NCBI GenBank assembly: GCA_036435485.1
Contig: CM071598.1
Coordinates: forward strand, 120,530,148 to 120,594,147
Origin: Saposhnikovia divaricata
Taxonomy: Eukaryota > Streptophyta > Magnoliopsida > Apiales > Apiaceae
Direction of reading: 5' to 3'
Length of the DNA: 64,000 bases
Part shown: in pieces, positions 23,801-34,253 of the stretch
Numbering within the stretch: position 1 is the first letter of the stretch
Layout: each line of letters opens with the position of its first letter
Program-made: the position numbers and the translations under genes
The notes under the pieces: generated by a model
Databases searched by the model: none
What the model saw: the letters and a program-made list of their open reading frames with translations, nothing else
Told to the model about the DNA's origin: nothing

Positions 23801-25633
23801 GTTTCGATTCTTGGGCCAAAACGATCTATGGCTCGAGATTTACAAGGACCAGTCATAATATTATCAAGCTCAGGAATTTATATTTACTGTCATGCTCGGT
23901 TTCTAAGTGTTAACAAAAATTCGGCATTACGACGGCTATATATCGAACGTTCTAAAAATCATAACAATTCAACCAAGCCACACCGGGAAAACCAAACATC
24001 TTACATTCATGATATACACCTCATAAGTCCAGGAACATCTCAACTCATCCTCTTAATCATTATATTGCTAAATGAACTAAATCAACTACATAATCATGCT
24101 TATATGCTTAAAACCACATCATCATCAAAACTAATCCAATAATCACAAAAAATCAAAATAAGTTCTAGGGTTTCTTAAGAGTTATACCTTCCTTGGAGTA
24201 TCCTAATACATGACTAAGCCTTGGTTTGTCCTTGTATAGCCTTAGGATTGCTTAGATCATCCAAACAAAACAAGAAATCAAAGTTAGTTCATGAAGGTTA
24301 TTATTCATCAGTTCAAAGATCTGCAACAACGAGGCCTACCATGCTTTTCTGGACAAGGCTTCTAAATGAGAGTTGTAGAGCATCTTACCAGATTTCCAAC
24401 AAGCTAAAGAACACCAAATTCCATTGAGTAATGAAGGAGATATGGCTGTTTGAAAATCGTTACAGAAAACTGTCAAGAACAGGTAGTTTGGTTTCTTCAA
24501 TTTGGGAAAGGTATTTGACTAGGATACACTCATTAGATTGCCATGAAATTTTGTTCGAATGTTGACCATGGAGTGGATAAGCTATGGTTAAAATTTGGTG
24601 ATTTTATCATGGATAGAAATGGAGATATGAATTTTCTTCTTGGAGGAGGTTCTGCTGGGCAGTTTGTTCAAAATGGAGAGAAATGGAGTTGCTTGGTCTT
24701 GCTTGCATCTAATCTTGCATTATTTTGTTTGTATGGATAATATCTAGCCTAAAGCCACTTTTTTAAAGTGCTTTGGTCATGGATGAGCTAATTAAGTGGA
24801 CAAGTGTTGCATTCTTGTGGTAAGGTGTGTGTTGTAAGCTAAGTGTTTGGTTAGTTTTGTAATGATGCTAGTTAACTTGTAACTAGCTTGGTTACTTGCC
24901 TTTATCCACTTGCACATGACTATGTCTTGACTCTCTGCTTGTTTCTTTGTTCGTTTATTGCTCAATTCATTTATCGTTCGGAGGAATATTTCACGGATTT
25001 CTAATTAGGGTTTACCGGGAATCTTCTTAATATTAATACTATCATTCTCCATCTTTCTTACTAACTTTCGAATTTATATTCCTTAAATCCTTTCATTAAA
25101 TTTGTAAGTCTATCAGTGTCCAGGGAACTCTCGAAAAAAATAAAAGTGCGGTTTTTCAGAATCCGACAGCTTTTACATACACTTATTTTCCCCCTGGATC
25201 ACTATTACGAACTCGGAAATCCGTTCCGAATACTTCTATATAGTGTTGTCTCATAATATTCTCTTTTCCACCAAAAACACTATTCATTCCTTATTCTTTA
25301 CTTATTCTCTTAGGGTTGTACAATTCTCCCTGATCTCTTTCGATCGTTCCTTAACCTTTTTACGGACCCACTGGACCAATAACAGATATCGATTTGGATG
25401 ACAAGAATAATCTTCTCCTTTAGAATTATCAAATCTCAATTCCCTAGGAGATAGATAATTCTTATCTAAAGTGTCAACCAATAGTATTCTTCATGGCATA
25501 TAAACATTTGAATCCAAATCTATTCCTTTCATTCATTATCTCAATCGTTACCTCGTAGTCGTAATCGTTATTCACCATTACCTCAGTACATAATAAAAAG
25601 TTTTAATTATATCTAAAATTTGGGGTTCTTACA
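20824..25633 (-). mobile_element. Solo LTR S1 (4.8 kb, gypsy type) in C1 pol
   Basis: TGTAACACCCCCAGATCC at the left and GGGGTTCTTACA at the right, flanked by an exact TGGAG duplication (20819-20823, 25634-25638). Removing it restores the C1 reading frame context SSSME/SIDSTDQGG. It is the minus-strand relative of the 3' LTR of element A: same ends, same AT-rich palindrome block, same Arg-rich short segment. No internal region or second LTR remains. Length 4,810 bp. It holds no gene. Confidence 0.9.
22255..22925. repeat. AT-rich palindrome block in S1
   Basis: Repeated TGAATATTnnnAATAATATTCATTTA units, the inverted counterpart of 7130-7745 in the LTR of element A. Single units have diverged, but the spacing and self-complementary design are kept. 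Confidence 0.75.
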
Positions 25634-25942
25634 TGGAGTCTATTGATTCTACTGATCAAGGGGGAGCTTTTGAAGGAAATGAACACTCTTTTACAAGAGA
25701 TACCACTAACATAGGGGGAGAGTCTAGCAGGAGTAATCTACCACCTGTTAGAAAATGGACAAGGGATCATACTAAAGATTTGATTATTGGTGATCCAAAT
25801 AGTGGTGTTCGAACTAGAAGATCAATTCAAAATGAATGCTTGTATAGTTGTTTTCTCTCAAAGAATGAACCTAAGAAGGTTGAAGAAGCCTTACAGGATC
25901 CTGATTGGGTAATTGCAATGCAGAAAGAACTAAATGAGGATA
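25634..25942 (+). pseudogene. pol: C1 pol part 2: linker before RT
   Basis: After S1 the copia frame resumes in the Ser/Gly-rich linker between integrase and RT, including two GGGGGAG purine runs. It continues through KWTRDHTKDLIIGDP, CLYSCFLSKNEPKKVEEAL and MQKELNE, which match the start of the copia RT domain in C2 and C3. The frame then stops matching at about 25942, where gypsy fragment B starts on the other strand. The RT catalytic region and everything downstream are not in the window. Confidence 0.85.
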
Positions 25943-26704
25943 CTGCGAATTCTGAGGTAACCTCGCTCGTACTGTGCATTTCCTGATCGCTTTAATCTTC
26001 GCAATCTCGATCAATATAGAGAAGTGGAAAGATTTATTGAGAGATCACTCTGATCAATGAACATTTGTTATATTGCATAGTTAGTACAGAAGGGGGCCAG
26101 CCTTTAGTACTTGACAAGCAATTAAATAGGTTATGGTATTCCACTTAGGCTTCTATCACATAGACAGATAGTCACGTAGCAGTACCTCCCCTCCTTAAAG
26201 GGTTGTTCTTCTCAATTCATAAAGAAGATGAATAAGAGAGAAGAAAAGAAAAGAGTTCTAAAGGATTATAGAAAGTTTTCATGATTGTAAAATATCATAC
26301 TCAGAATTTACCTCTGAACTATAGAGGTTCATCAAAGAAGAAATTAATCATAATTATATCCAATACCATTTGAGTGCAATCTCATGTGTCAACATATCTT
26401 GTTGCTTTGTCCACTATTCTATGGACCTATACTCTGGTTCAACCTTAGCAACGCTCACTCCAGAAAATTCCTTCAACCTTTTAGGTTAAATCTTAGGTTT
26501 CTCGCTTGACACCATTGTTACAGACATTCCATGTCACGCTACTAGCTTTTTCATAACTATAATATTAACACTATCAGGTTGTCATCCCGAGAATTCATCA
26601 GAAAACCCATTTATTAATCCATTCATAACATTCCTTGCTTCAGATTCCATAGTTGCTTTCCCAGCCTTTTCTTTATCAATAACATCCTTCTTATTATCTG
26701 ATTC
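25943..26704 (-). mobile_element. Gypsy fragment B, first part (minus strand)
   Basis: Reverse complement of a diverged copy of element A from about 4115 down to about 3360, including the purine run TTAAGGAGGGGAGGTACTGC (complement at about 26180-26200). Interrupted by C2 after the target site GATTC (26700-26704). The left edge falls inside the element, not at an LTR, so it was truncated when or after it met C1. It has no intact frame. Confidence 0.8.
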
Positions 26705-26784
26705 TGTTAAATATAATTGATGTGGTTAACATCAGTGTTTAAGTTTTACAGGGAAAAACATAGTTTAACTTGAAACTGGAAGCA

Positions 26785-26808
26785 GTCAGAGTTTTGTTAA
26801 ACTCTGAC
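26785..26808 (+). promoter_or_regulatory. Conserved LTR hairpin in C2 5' LTR
   Basis: GTCAGAGTTT, loop TGTT, AAACTCTGAC: a perfect 10-bp stem in U3. The 3' LTR (51634-51657, loop AGTT) and the C3 LTR (53232-53256, loop ACACT) keep the stem exactly while the loop changes. It could be a protein-binding palindrome or an RNA structure. Confidence 0.75.
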
Positions 26809-27055
26809 AGTTAGAAGCTCGACAGAGTCTGCTAAACGCTGACAAGAGGAAGCAGCTAAACTCTGTTGAAGAGAAGCGTTTGCTGGTCAGTAACAGAATT
26901 ATTGAAGATAATTATGGAAGCGATATCTTTGAAGATTGGATAGCTGTCAAAGAAGTCGTGCTGACTAGAAAGACGTGTAGCAATCGGAATTGATAATATT
27001 TGTATAGCTGATTTATAGGAGAATCAATTATTGATTGTACATAGTTGTATATCTT

Positions 27056-27063
27056 TATAAATA
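27056..27063 (+). promoter_or_regulatory. TATA box of C2 5' LTR
   Basis: CTTTATAAATACAG, present also in the 3' LTR (51905-51912) and, on the minus strand, in the C3 LTR (52998-52991). It would set the start of the genomic transcript about 30 bp downstream. Confidence 0.65.
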
Positions 27064-27250
27064 CAGTTAGGTTAATCCTAGAAGGGTATCGTGTAACGCA
27101 ATATCATTTCATTGTAACCTAAGCGGCTCTCTGTGATATTTTACATCACTAAGAGAGGAGTTAATTCCAAAACAGTTTTTAAAGTCTTTTAAGAACTTAT
27201 TGTTATTCGCTCATACTTAGTTGATTATAATTGTGTATTCGGCCTAACAA

Positions 27251-27263
27251 TTGGTATCAAAGC
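27251..27263 (+). other. Primer-binding site of C2
   Basis: TTGGTATCAAAGCC directly after the LTR resembles the initiator-Met tRNA site TGGTATCAGAGCC, with one G to A change. Confidence 0.75.
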
Positions 27264-27319
27264 CAATTTGTTAATTTAATACAGTTTAAGATCCACACAC
27301 ACACATACAACTATAATCA

Positions 27320-27436
27320 ATGGCAGAAATTCCTCCTCCAACAACAGGCTCTAGTGCTGAGAAGGCTCAACCTATCAAAATTAAGAAAGCCAAAGGATCC
27401 AAGCAAGTCTGGATCCTTAAATCTAATCTTCAGTAA
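27320..27436 (+). pseudogene. gag: C2 gag remnant (38 codons, internal deletion)
   Basis: Begins at the first ATG after the primer-binding site (MAEIPPPTTGSSAEKAQ) and runs directly into KGSKQVWILKSN, the very end of Gag as seen in C3, before TAA (27434-27436). The capsid region, CCHC knuckles and coiled coil are therefore deleted. The stop and the following frame change to pol are the same as in C3, so this boundary is a feature of the family and not a lesion. Without Gag, C2 would need particles supplied by another copy. Confidence 0.75.
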
Positions 27437-27446
27437 TTGTTTGTGA

Positions 27447-30060
27447 TTGCAGGGCATCAGGGAAAATATCCTAGTCGTGGACAGTGGATGTTCAGGACAC
27501 ATGACTGGAAATAAAGCCCTGCTATCAGAGTATGTGGAGAAGGCTGGCCCAAAAGTTTCCTATGGAGATGGCAACATAGGACGTACTCTGGGATATGGCA
27601 ATATCAATCTTGGAAGTGTCATCATCACAAATGTAGCTTTGGTTCCAGGACTCGAGCATGATCTGCTATCTGTGAGTCAAATCTGTGACAGAGGATATCA
27701 TGTAGATTTTCAGCCTGAATACTGTGAGATCATCAGTAAATCTACAGGAGAAGTTGTTCTAGTTGGACACAGGCACAATAATATCTATGAAGCAAAGTTA
27801 TTGGCAAACTCTGATGGAAAAGCTGTGTGCCTGTCCACAAGAATGTCTAGTGAAGAGAGTTGGAAGTGGCATAAGAAACTCTCTCATCTTAATCTGAACA
27901 ACATCAATGAGTTGATAAGAAAGGATCTTGTAAGAGGACTTCCAAAGTCTTTATTAAATGTTGATGGCCTGTATGATTCCTGTCAAAAGGCCAAACAAAG
28001 GAAGTCATCTTTCAAGAGCAAGTCTGAATCTTCAATTGTTGATCCTTATCATCTTCTACATATTGATCTCTTTGGACCAGTCAATGTCTTGTCAATTGGA
28101 AGAAAGAAATATGCTCTAGTCATTGTTGATGAACACACCAGATATACCTGGGTGTATTTTCTAGCAAAGAAAGATGAAACTGCATTAACTCTGATGGAGC
28201 ATGTAAAGCTGCTGGACAAAGGATCAAAACACAAAGTCAAAATAATCAGGAGTGAAAATGGAACTGAATTCAGGAATGCAACAATGGAAGAATTCTGGAA
28301 GAACAGAGGATTGAAGCAAGAGTTTTCTGCATCTGGTACACCACAACAAAATGGTATAGTTGAGAAGAAGAACAGAACCTTGATAGAAGCTGCCAGAACT
28401 ATGCTTGATGAAGCAAAATTGCCAACCTATTTCTGGGTAGAAGCAGTTCAAACAGCATATTTTACTCAAAATGCCACACTAATTAACAAGCATGGAAAAA
28501 CACCATATGAGATGGTGAGGGAAAAGAAGCCAAACCTGAAATATTTTCATATTTTTTGGTGCAAATGCTTTGTGTTGAAAACTCATCCTGAACAGTTGAC
28601 CAAATTTGAGTTGAAAGCAGATGAAGGAATTTTTGTTGGCTATCCAGTGTCAACCAAGGCATTCGGAGTTTATAATCTGAGAATAAAGGTGATTATGGAA
28701 TCTATTCATGTGTCATTTGATGACAAGAAAATAACTGGACTTGAAGATGTTGATGAACATGATCAGTTGCACTTCGAAAATGAAGATCTAATCTCTGATG
28801 AAATAAACTCTGATGAAACCAATCCAACAAACTCTGTTGATGCAAACTCTGAACCTCTACTGGTACACACAGAAGAAACCGTACAAACAGAACAAAGGAG
28901 AGAACCAGTTAAGGGGGAGCATGCAGAACAAATCTCTAATGACTCACATTCTAAAAGTGAGTCACTTGAAAAATCTGGATCAATCTCTGATGACTCAAAC
29001 TCTGATAGTTCAAAATCTGACAACTTAAACTCCGAGCGATCAAATTCAGGGGGAGCCTCAGAGAATGAAGAAAGGCAACAAGATGATCAGGAGAACATTG
29101 ATCAAGGGGGAGGATCAACTGTTGACAGAAGTCATTTACCTTCAGCTAGCAAATGGACAAAATCTCATACACCTGATCTAATAATTGGAGATCCAGATGC
29201 AAAAGTCAGGACAAGAAGTGCTACAACAAATGAATCTTTGTTTCATGCATTTCTGTCCAAATCTGAACCAAAGAAAATGGAAGAAGCTCTTCAAGATGCT
29301 GACTGGATAACAGCAATGCAGGAGAAGTTGAATGAATTTGAAAGAAATAAGGTCTGGACCCTTGTACCAAGACCAAAGAATAGATCTGTTGTTGGTACTA
29401 AATGGGTTTTCAGAAACAAAACTGACAGTGATGGGGTTGTTACAAGAAACAAGGCCAGACTTGTGGCCAAAGGCTATTCACAGCAAGAAGGCATAGACTA
29501 TGATGAAACTTTTGCTCCAGTTGCAAGGTTAGAGGCAATAAGAATCTTTCTAGCATATGCTTCTCACAAGAAATTCAAGGTATTTCAGATGGATGTGAAA
29601 AGTGCTTTTCTGAATGGAAAACTTGAAGAAGAAGTGTTTGTTGAACAACTACCAGGATTTGTAGATCCCAAGTATCCAGATTATGTCTACAGGCTTGACA
29701 AGGCACTCTATGGACTTAAGCAGGCACCAAGAGCATGGTATGAGACTTTGGCGCAAATTCTTTTGGAAAGTGGGTTCAACAGAGGTACAATTGATAAAAC
29801 CTTGTTCTACTTCAAACTTGGTAGTGATCTGTTATTAGTTCAAATATATGTAGATGACATAATCTTTGGGTCTACTAATGATAAATTCTGTAAGAAGTTT
29901 GCCAAGCTCATGCAGTCCAGATATCAAATGAGCATGATGGGAGAGCTTAGTTATTTTCTAGGCCTATAGGTGAAGCAAACAGATGATGGAATCTTTATCA
30001 ATCAAGCAAAATATACCAGAAATCTTCTCAAGAAATTTGGCATGCTTGATTGTTCATCTG
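27447..30060 (+). pseudogene. pol: C2 pol part 1: protease, integrase, RT
   Basis: Order: aspartic protease (VVDSGCSGHMTG), GAG-pre-integrase (WHKKLSHLN, CQKAKQRK), integrase core (HIDLFGP; RSENGTEF; NGIVEKKNRT), Ser/Asp/Glu-rich linker, then RT (KWVFRNK, KARLVAKGYSQQEG, FQMDVKSAFLNG, YGLKQAPRAW, IYVDDIIFG). The second integrase acid is Glu (codon 28254-28256) where C1 and C3 have Asp, so strand transfer is probably lost. A TAG at 29967-29969 interrupts the frame after SYFLGL. Homology then continues to 30060, where element G is inserted at ATCTG. Confidence 0.93.
28913..29112 (+). repeat. Three GGGGGAG purine runs in the IN-RT linker
   Basis: GGGGGAG at 28913-28919, 29049-29055 and 29106-29112. 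C3 has the same three on its strand (complement at 61224-61230, 61103-61109, 61046-61052), and C1 has at least two. They resemble the C2 polypurine tract GGGGGAGA before the 3' LTR and could act as extra plus-strand primers. Confidence 0.65.
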
Positions 30061-30893
30061 TATAACGCCTTAGAAATTTTTAGTAATAATAATTATTTAT
30101 GTAATATTAAATGTGAATTATGTGGCGTATAAATTTGTTGAGGAAGTAAAGTATGTGTGGTATGATATTTGTGGGCTTAATGGATGATTTATATGTGATG
30201 TGTAAGCCCGGATATTTTTAATTATATTTTTGGGAATTTATTCCTATTTGATTGTGTACTATTTACCTTCTGTGAATTTTATAAAATCCTCGGGACTAGC
30301 AGAAATCCTGAAATCTTTTTCATTATTAACTTTATTAGTTTATATGACTTTTAAAAATATTTGGTGAATTATTTTGGGTTTCAAGGATTTTAAAATAATT
30401 TTATGAATTATTTTTCTATTCTAAGGATTTAATCTTGTAAAATTCATATTTAATTCGTTTTTAATCCTAAAAATATTTTAAAAATATGTGGGTGATCGTA
30501 AATTTACATTCTTCATTTTTAAATTTTTAAATTTAATATTCCATCCATTTTGTATTTAATTGTGATTTTACAAATTTGATTTTTTTATGAGTTTCATTTA
30601 AAAGAATTCACAAAAATGTTTTTTAGTTTTTCCCCCAAATCTTTTACAACTTAAATCCATAATTTCACTTACTACTCTCACATATCTCTCGGTTTCTTCC
30701 CGAGACTTCCACTCTCTCCCACAAAATCTCTCAAATTCGTCTCTACCACTTTCTCTTGGTCCAATCTCTCGCTGCTGTGTTGGGTTTTTTCCTCTAACCT
30801 CTCGAATTCCTCTGTTGTGTAAGTCCAGTCTTGGCGTGCTTTTCGATTCCTGCTGTGAATTGAATCTCCTCCCCTCCCCTGTTCTGCTGCGAT

Positions 30894-31045
30894 TGTGGTT
30901 GTGGGTGTGTGTGTGTGAAGAAGCGTGTATGTGTGGGTGTGTTCTGGGCAGGGGTGTGTGTGTGCATACTCTGTGTGTGTGTATAATCAAAATCGTGTGT
31001 GTGTGTTATGGTGTGAGTTGTGTGTGTGGACGTGAGAGGGGCTGT
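30894..31045. repeat. GT-rich microsatellite tract in G LTR
   Basis: Interrupted (TG)n, repeated in the 3' LTR at about 39733-39878 with small length changes. Open frames reading through it on either strand are products of the composition. Confidence 0.85.
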
Positions 31046-32641
31046 GTGTTGTAGATGAGAAGTGTTGATGTTGCAGCTGGGTTTTGTTCTTGTTCTTGTG
31101 ATCGAATGATTGGTTCGAATTGTGGTTCGAATTGTTGTTAATTGTGGTCGAATTACTGCCTTCTCTGTTCTGTGTTGTTAACTTGTTTTGGGATGCAGAA
31201 TGATAAAAGTCGAACCATTGTTGGATTTATTTACTGAAATTATAAATTTATTCGTAAAATTGTTGTGTAGAGTTCCGTGATTGGAAACCCGAAACCGGGT
31301 ACCTCCGGGACTTTGCCCCATCGACAATGATATTAATAATAAATTGAGTGGATGGTAATTGGCGATGATGATTTTTCTGAGCCAAAATTTAAATTTTTAT
31401 AATTACGTTATAATTTTAATTTCTTGTTTTAAAATTCTAAATTTATATAATTGTTTGGTAATATGAACAAGATGGATTACTGGATGGTGGTTGTATTACA
31501 ATTGATGATTGTGTTGGTTGTGTCGGCTGTATCCCGACTGGCAGTCACCCGTATAAAGGGGATACCGTCAAAATTTTTCTAAAAATCTTAATCTATTTCT
31601 TGAAAATGTGTATGTATAATTATACAACTTGCATAAATTATGAGTCGGGCTTCATATTTTAAAACTGATTGATTATGTGTTAATGTACCAATTATGATTA
31701 AATATTTTATCAGTGGCTTATGTAATGTTAGTATATAATTAAATAAATGTAAATTAGGAGATTATTCGCGGGGGTAGATTAAGTTAAATTTTGATATTGA
31801 TTAGCGAATATTGAGTATAATTCTAAAATAGTGTTATATTGTGTGTAGATCCCAAGGATAAAGGGAAAGCTAAAGTCGAGGACGTAGGAACTCTCCGAAT
31901 TCTGTGATTTCCTGGTTAAGGCAAGTAAACCACTTCACTTATATTACCAGTGAATTATGATTATCATAACTTGATTCTTATGTTCGTTTGATTTATCATT
32001 GATATAACTGTTCTGTTAATTTCCATTAATTTCGAATATTCAATTGTTATACCCCAAATCGATTATATTGTTTTCGTTGATCCTTTTAGTGGCTTGACTT
32101 AAATCAATACCCCTTTTTCTATATCGAACTTGTCGATATCTAATTCAGAAATTACCCGACCTTATCTTACTTTGTGAGATTTGAGAGTTGACCTGGAACG
32201 AAATTGTCCAGGGTGTTTGGCAGTTGAGGTGGTCGATTGTTCCGACACCTTATGTCTAGTTAGGATTGGACTGTTAGTTTTTTTTTAAAAAATGTGGACC
32301 GTAAGGGTCGGACCAGATTTGTGATCAGAAATTATTAAGGCCAATGTGTGCCGTGGATCCATTAAGGACATTGTTGTGTGCGTTTGTCCGGGGTTAGTGC
32401 GTGACTGATCAGCAGCCTAACCTTATGATTGTTTTTATTTATAAAATGTATAATAGTCCAATCCATTCCTATTTTATGATTCAGATATAAGACATATTTA
32501 TCAGTTGAGCTTTTATATTGTTGATTACTAGTCCCTAACAGACCTGCAGTTTCAGTTCATTTATGCTTATAACTATATTTACTTGCTGAGCATTCTTAGC
32601 TCACTTGCTTGCTAATCCTGTTTCTTCAGCTAAGCTCGAAG

Positions 32642-32728
32642 ATGTCTAGGAGGAGTGGACCGTCAGGTCGGGGCAGCCATAGGGGCAGTCAGAGAGTTGA
32701 GGTGGTGGGATGGGTAGACAGCTTATAA
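32642..32728 (+). CDS. Short Arg/Ser-rich open frame in G LTR
   Basis: 28 codons from ATG: MSRRSGPSGRGSHRGSQR, then VEVVGWVDSL and TAA. The 3' LTR keeps the same start (41482) and nearly the same residues but reads further. In the related giant LTRs a basic ATG-led segment (MTRTR...) sits at the comparable place: 8717 in the LTR of A, and the minus strand of S1 near 21196. It lies in the downstream part of the LTR, so it should be transcribed. Whether it is translated, or acts as the first exon of the pre-gag frame, is speculation. A chance frame is a real alternative. Confidence 0.3.
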   Translation: MSRRSGPSGRGSHRGSQRVEVVGWVDSL

Positions 32729-33076
32729 CCTTATTTCTTATCATTTCTGTATCGGTTAAGCAGATTAATTAATTTATGGAGTTGTATATTATTTTATTCA
32801 GAACTTGGTTTGTAATAGCTAATTAGTAGTTGTTTCATACTGTGACCTGTGAGCGGTCTTGGCTAGTCAGAGTTTTTGTTTCTTTATAAATTTTGATATT
32901 ATTATGCCTGTGAGCAGGTTTGGTTATAGTTGGTTTGGTTTGGTTGATTTGGACAAGTGGTTAGTCCTATTTGCGAACACATCATGCCGAATTTTTCTAA
33001 AATTTCTTCTATATAAATGTTTAATTAATTATAAAAGAATATAGTTCTAATATTGATAAGTGAGGGTGTTACAAGT

Positions 33077-33088
33077 TGGTATCAGAGC
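33077..33088 (+). other. Primer-binding site of G
   Basis: TGGTATCAGAGC, three bases after the LTR end, an exact match to the usual initiator-Met tRNA site of plant LTR retrotransposons. Confidence 0.9.
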
Positions 33089-33186
33089 TACAGGTCGCAG
33101 TCATTGAAACAATTAGGTGGGAAGTCGGGGTAGAGTAATAGGAAAGGTTAGGATCGTTTTGCGAGAGATAGAACATTTAACTATAA

Positions 33187-33639
33187 GGTAATTATGTACT
33201 ACAGGCACCTGTTTCTAGTTCTGATTCTGACCCGTCAGAGGATCTAGTTCAGGCAGACCCTATACCACAGCCAGCGCCATTGAGATCCGCGTCCTCACGT
33301 GTTGTTTCGCAGAGCTCGGTGAACGGGCCTTTATATCAGTTTACTCAGCCCCCTGTTCCATACCATGAGTACCAGAGAGTGGGTGCAAAGCGAGATTTTC
33401 TGTTTGGACAGCTAGCTGAGGTTAGAGCTCTATAGGAGACACAGGCACAGATGGCTAGGGAGCGAGCCCGAGCAGTAGAGGAGTTGGGACTGATCCGGAT
33501 GCGGCTACGGGTGATGAGGACTATTATCCAGACGCGGACTCAGCATGCGTCCGATGATGAGTTTTCAGCCATTGCACTCCATGTGACGTTGGCGTCTGTA
33601 GTGAGTGAGCTAGATGACATTCTCGGACCAGATCAGTAG
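33187..33639 (+). pseudogene. Pre-gag open frame of G, one stop
   Basis: About 150 codons open between the primer-binding site and gag, broken only by TAG at 33433-33435. It starts without ATG after TTATGTACTACAG, which could be a splice acceptor. It reads Ser/Asp/Pro-rich at first (SSSDSDPSEDL), then helical and Arg-rich (MARERARAVEELG, LRVMRTIIQTR), ending LDDILGPDQ. The second half alone could start at the ATG at 33451. I do not recognise the family. Its composition is not that of the surrounding AT-rich leader, which supports past coding. Confidence 0.5.
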
Positions 33640-34253
33640 ACGAGGATCAGTTGGTTAGTGGAGCTATGGGTGGGATTTTATATGTCGTAGCATAGTGATT
33701 CCATCCTGACGCATGGTACATAGATGCATAGTATGGTAGCAGCAGGGATTGCAGTGCAACCAGTTTTGTTGTAGATATCTGTTGTACTGTGACTAGATGC
33801 TAGCAGTTTCCTATTTTAGTATTATGCTGTACCTTTATCGAAGCGTTGTTTTTACGCTTGTACCAGATATATATATGATGATCCCTTTCTGCAAAACTGC
33901 GTTAAATTCCTTTCACATTGTTATTTATTTTAAGCATCATATTTACCTTTCAGCATTGAATTTATTTTCAGCACTGCTTCTTTTTCTAGTACTACCTTTA
34001 CCTTCAGTATCATATTTAATTTCAGCATTATGTTTGTTGTTCTGTTAATGCATCTATCAGATATTTATGAATACCTTACATAGCTTTGATTCTTGTACTC
34101 TGTTACACCTTGTAAACCAATTGCTGACCCGAGTAATGACTGGGAACCTTGAATTAAATTTCAATAGTATATTCACTGTTGGCTTAAATTAGATTCTTTT
34201 GATTTATTGACTCTTGAATTTGAACCTAATGATTGTCCGTTGATTTCAGAAAT
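33640..34253. other. Leader between pre-gag frame and gag of G
   Basis: About 600 bp of T-rich sequence with no supported frame. It includes direct TTTCAGCA repeats at about 33950-34030. Confidence 0.5.

Larger units (their letters stand above)
17730..25942 (+). mobile_element. Truncated Ty1/copia element C1 (Sirevirus-like)
   Basis: Has a 5' LTR, primer-binding site, gag, and pol up to just before the reverse transcriptase, where it is cut by gypsy fragment B at about 25942. It is split by solo LTR S1. Its LTR sequence is unlike that of C2 and C3, but its pol is of the same lineage (GIVRCLYSK.. and integrase blocks align throughout). RT, RNase H and 3' LTR are absent from the window. It carries at least three frame disruptions and a gag-pol deletion, so it is inactive. 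Confidence 0.85.
26705..27249 (+). repeat. 5' LTR of C2 (545 bp)
   Basis: Starts TGTTAAATATAATTGATG and ends TTCGGCCTAACA. It contains a perfect 10-bp hairpin at 26785-26808 and TATAAATA at 27056-27063. It matches the 3' LTR 51554-52098 and is related to the C3 LTR (52810-53329). Confidence 0.95.
30061..33073 (+). repeat. 5' LTR of G (3,013 bp)
   Basis: Starts TATAACGCCTTAG and ends GAGGGTGTTACA. The outer dinucleotide is TA, not TG, in both LTRs, and the target duplication directly abuts it. A (GT)-rich tract lies at 30894-31045. A short Arg/Ser-rich open frame lies at 32642-32728. Confidence 0.93.

Noticed and set aside
21199..24740. Several short frames on both strands inside solo LTR S1
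   Set aside because: Not conserved with the related LTR of element A; AT-rich chance frames.
27434..27455. A GT...AG intron at the gag-pol junction
   Set aside because: The span is only about 20 bp, far below plant intron size.
30598..31054. Open frames on both strands across the GT-rich tract in the G LTRs (also 39516-39830)
   Set aside because: They follow from the simple repeat, differ between the two LTRs and show no protein-like pattern.
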